6,692 nt of DNA from NCBI GenBank assembly GCA_001311545.1, contig BBBL01000084.1, positions 1-6,692 on the forward strand, written 5' to 3'. Source of the DNA: Thermus kawarayensis JCM 12314. Lineage in GTDB: Bacteria; Deinococcota; Deinococci; Deinococcales; Thermaceae. Position numbers and translations under genes: made by a program. The first letter of the stretch is position 1. Every line of letters begins with the position of its first letter. Shown here piece after piece: positions 6,228 to 6,692 of this stretch. The notes under the pieces were generated by a model. That model ran no database searches. It saw nothing but the letters and a program-made list of their open reading frames with translations, and was not told the origin of the DNA.

Positions 6228-6692
6228 AGGCTGAACCCAGAGGTGCGCAAGGAGGTGGAGGAGAAGCTCGGCAGGAAGCTCCCCGAGCCGGATGAGCCCG
6301 GCTTCTACGCCCTCCTGGAGGAGCTCAGGGGGCAGGACCCGGAGCTGGCCGCCCTCCTGGAGGGGGGGATCGAGTTTGAGCAGGTGAAGCCCCCCGAGGA
6401 GGAGGTGAGGCAGGAGGTGAGGAAGCGGGCCTTCCTCCGGGACCTCTACAACCGCCTCCTCAACCGCTACGACGAACTCACCGGGGAGTGGGTGCCTCGA
6501 GGCCCAAGCAGATCATGGTGGGGGTGGGCGGGGTCATGAGCGTCTTCATCCTCATGTGGGCCATGAACAACCTGGGTGGCCCCAAGCGCCCGGCGGCCCA
6601 GGCCCAGACCCCTCCCCCGGCCCAGAGCGTGGCCTCTGCGGTCGCTTCCCCATCAGGGGAACACCTCGGGGCCGCCCCCCAGGGAGTGGGAG
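6207..6692 (+). CDS. virB10: VirB10/TrbI-like envelope-spanning T4SS protein, N-terminal part (partial, one frame break)
   Basis: VirB10/TrbI proteins cross the inner membrane once and reach the outer membrane, with a Pro-rich periplasmic stretch before a C-terminal beta-barrel domain. Read from ATG 6207, the frame gives a charged, Glu/Arg-rich cytoplasmic domain (about 1-100). One base is missing in the GGCCC at 6501-6505; without it the frame stops at 6539. Restored, it enters one membrane helix at about 103-120 (IMVGVGGVMSVFILMWAM) and then a Pro/Ala/Gln-rich segment with PPPAQ that stays open to the right edge (at least 162 codons). The layout matches a VirB10 N-terminus, but the diagnostic C-terminal domain is outside the window. 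The start is uncertain: ATG 6207 has no ribosome binding site and lies in the left arm of the inverted repeat; GTG 6225 and GTG 6243 are in-frame alternatives. No convincing plus-strand promoter is seen; a short or absent leader is possible. It is divergent from the other genes. Confidence 0.62.
6501..6505 (+). other. Probable missing base in the VirB10-like gene
   Basis: CGAGGCCCAAG read as CGAGGGCCCAAG joins the charged N-domain (TGEWVPRG) to the membrane helix (PKQIMVGVGGVMSVF) and removes the stop at 6537-6539. Confidence 0.8.

Noticed and set aside
1..6692. True pseudogenes from a decaying element
   Set aside because: No in-frame stops, no larger deletions, no insertion sequences, and intact motifs and overlaps throughout. 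Cannot be fully excluded without independent reads.
1..6692. CRISPR array, tRNA, rRNA, insertion sequence, attachment site or oriT
   Set aside because: No regular repeats, cloverleaf, terminal inverted repeats with transposase, or nick-like region could be recognised by eye; almost all the window is coding.

Overview
The window is GC-rich DNA with G/C-ending codons throughout, heavy AGG/CGG use for arginine, and proteins rich in Leu, Gly, Arg, Glu and Pro. This composition, with strong AAGGAGG-type ribosome binding sites and a TATAAT promoter, best fits Thermus or a close relative in Deinococcota. That assignment is inferred from composition only. The content is part of a conjugative, VirB/Trb-type type IV secretion system (T4SS), as carried by plasmids and integrative conjugative elements.

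Layout: almost everything is on the minus strand and reads right to left as one tightly packed operon. The order is a VirB2-like pilin (6074-5686), a VirB3-like protein (5679-5363), the VirB4 ATPase (5385-2844), a large secreted coiled-coil protein in the VirB5/TrbJ position (2847-1346), and a polytopic VirB6/TrbL-like channel protein (1349 to beyond the left edge). Junctions are tight: 6 nt after the pilin, a 23-nt overlap, an ATGA overlap and a GTGA overlap. Facing away from it, on the plus strand from about 6207 to the right edge, is the N-terminal part of a VirB10/TrbI-like protein. The 132-bp divergent region holds an extended -10 promoter for the leftward operon and a near-perfect 13-bp inverted repeat that looks like an operator or hairpin covering both the promoter and the start of the rightward gene.

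As submitted, five of the six genes have one to four single-base frame breaks and the sixth (VirB5-like) has lost its start and signal peptide to one, ten breaks in all. Every break is repaired by adding back one base, and nearly all can be placed at a GGGCC/GGCCC-type run. No in-frame stop or other damage is seen. The repaired frames give coherent proteins of 129, 105, 847, 500, at least 451 and at least 162 residues. I therefore read the breaks as systematic sequencing or consensus errors rather than gene decay, and annotate the genes at full extent.

How the parts work together (family knowledge): VirB4 energises assembly; VirB3 and VirB6 are inner-membrane partners; VirB2 is the pilus subunit; VirB5-like proteins sit at the pilus tip; VirB10 spans the envelope and gates the channel. 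The relaxase, coupling protein, VirB7/8/9 and VirB11 are not in this window. The most unusual items are the 500-residue VirB5-position protein, with a probable Ig-like N-terminal domain, and the divergent operator/promoter module.
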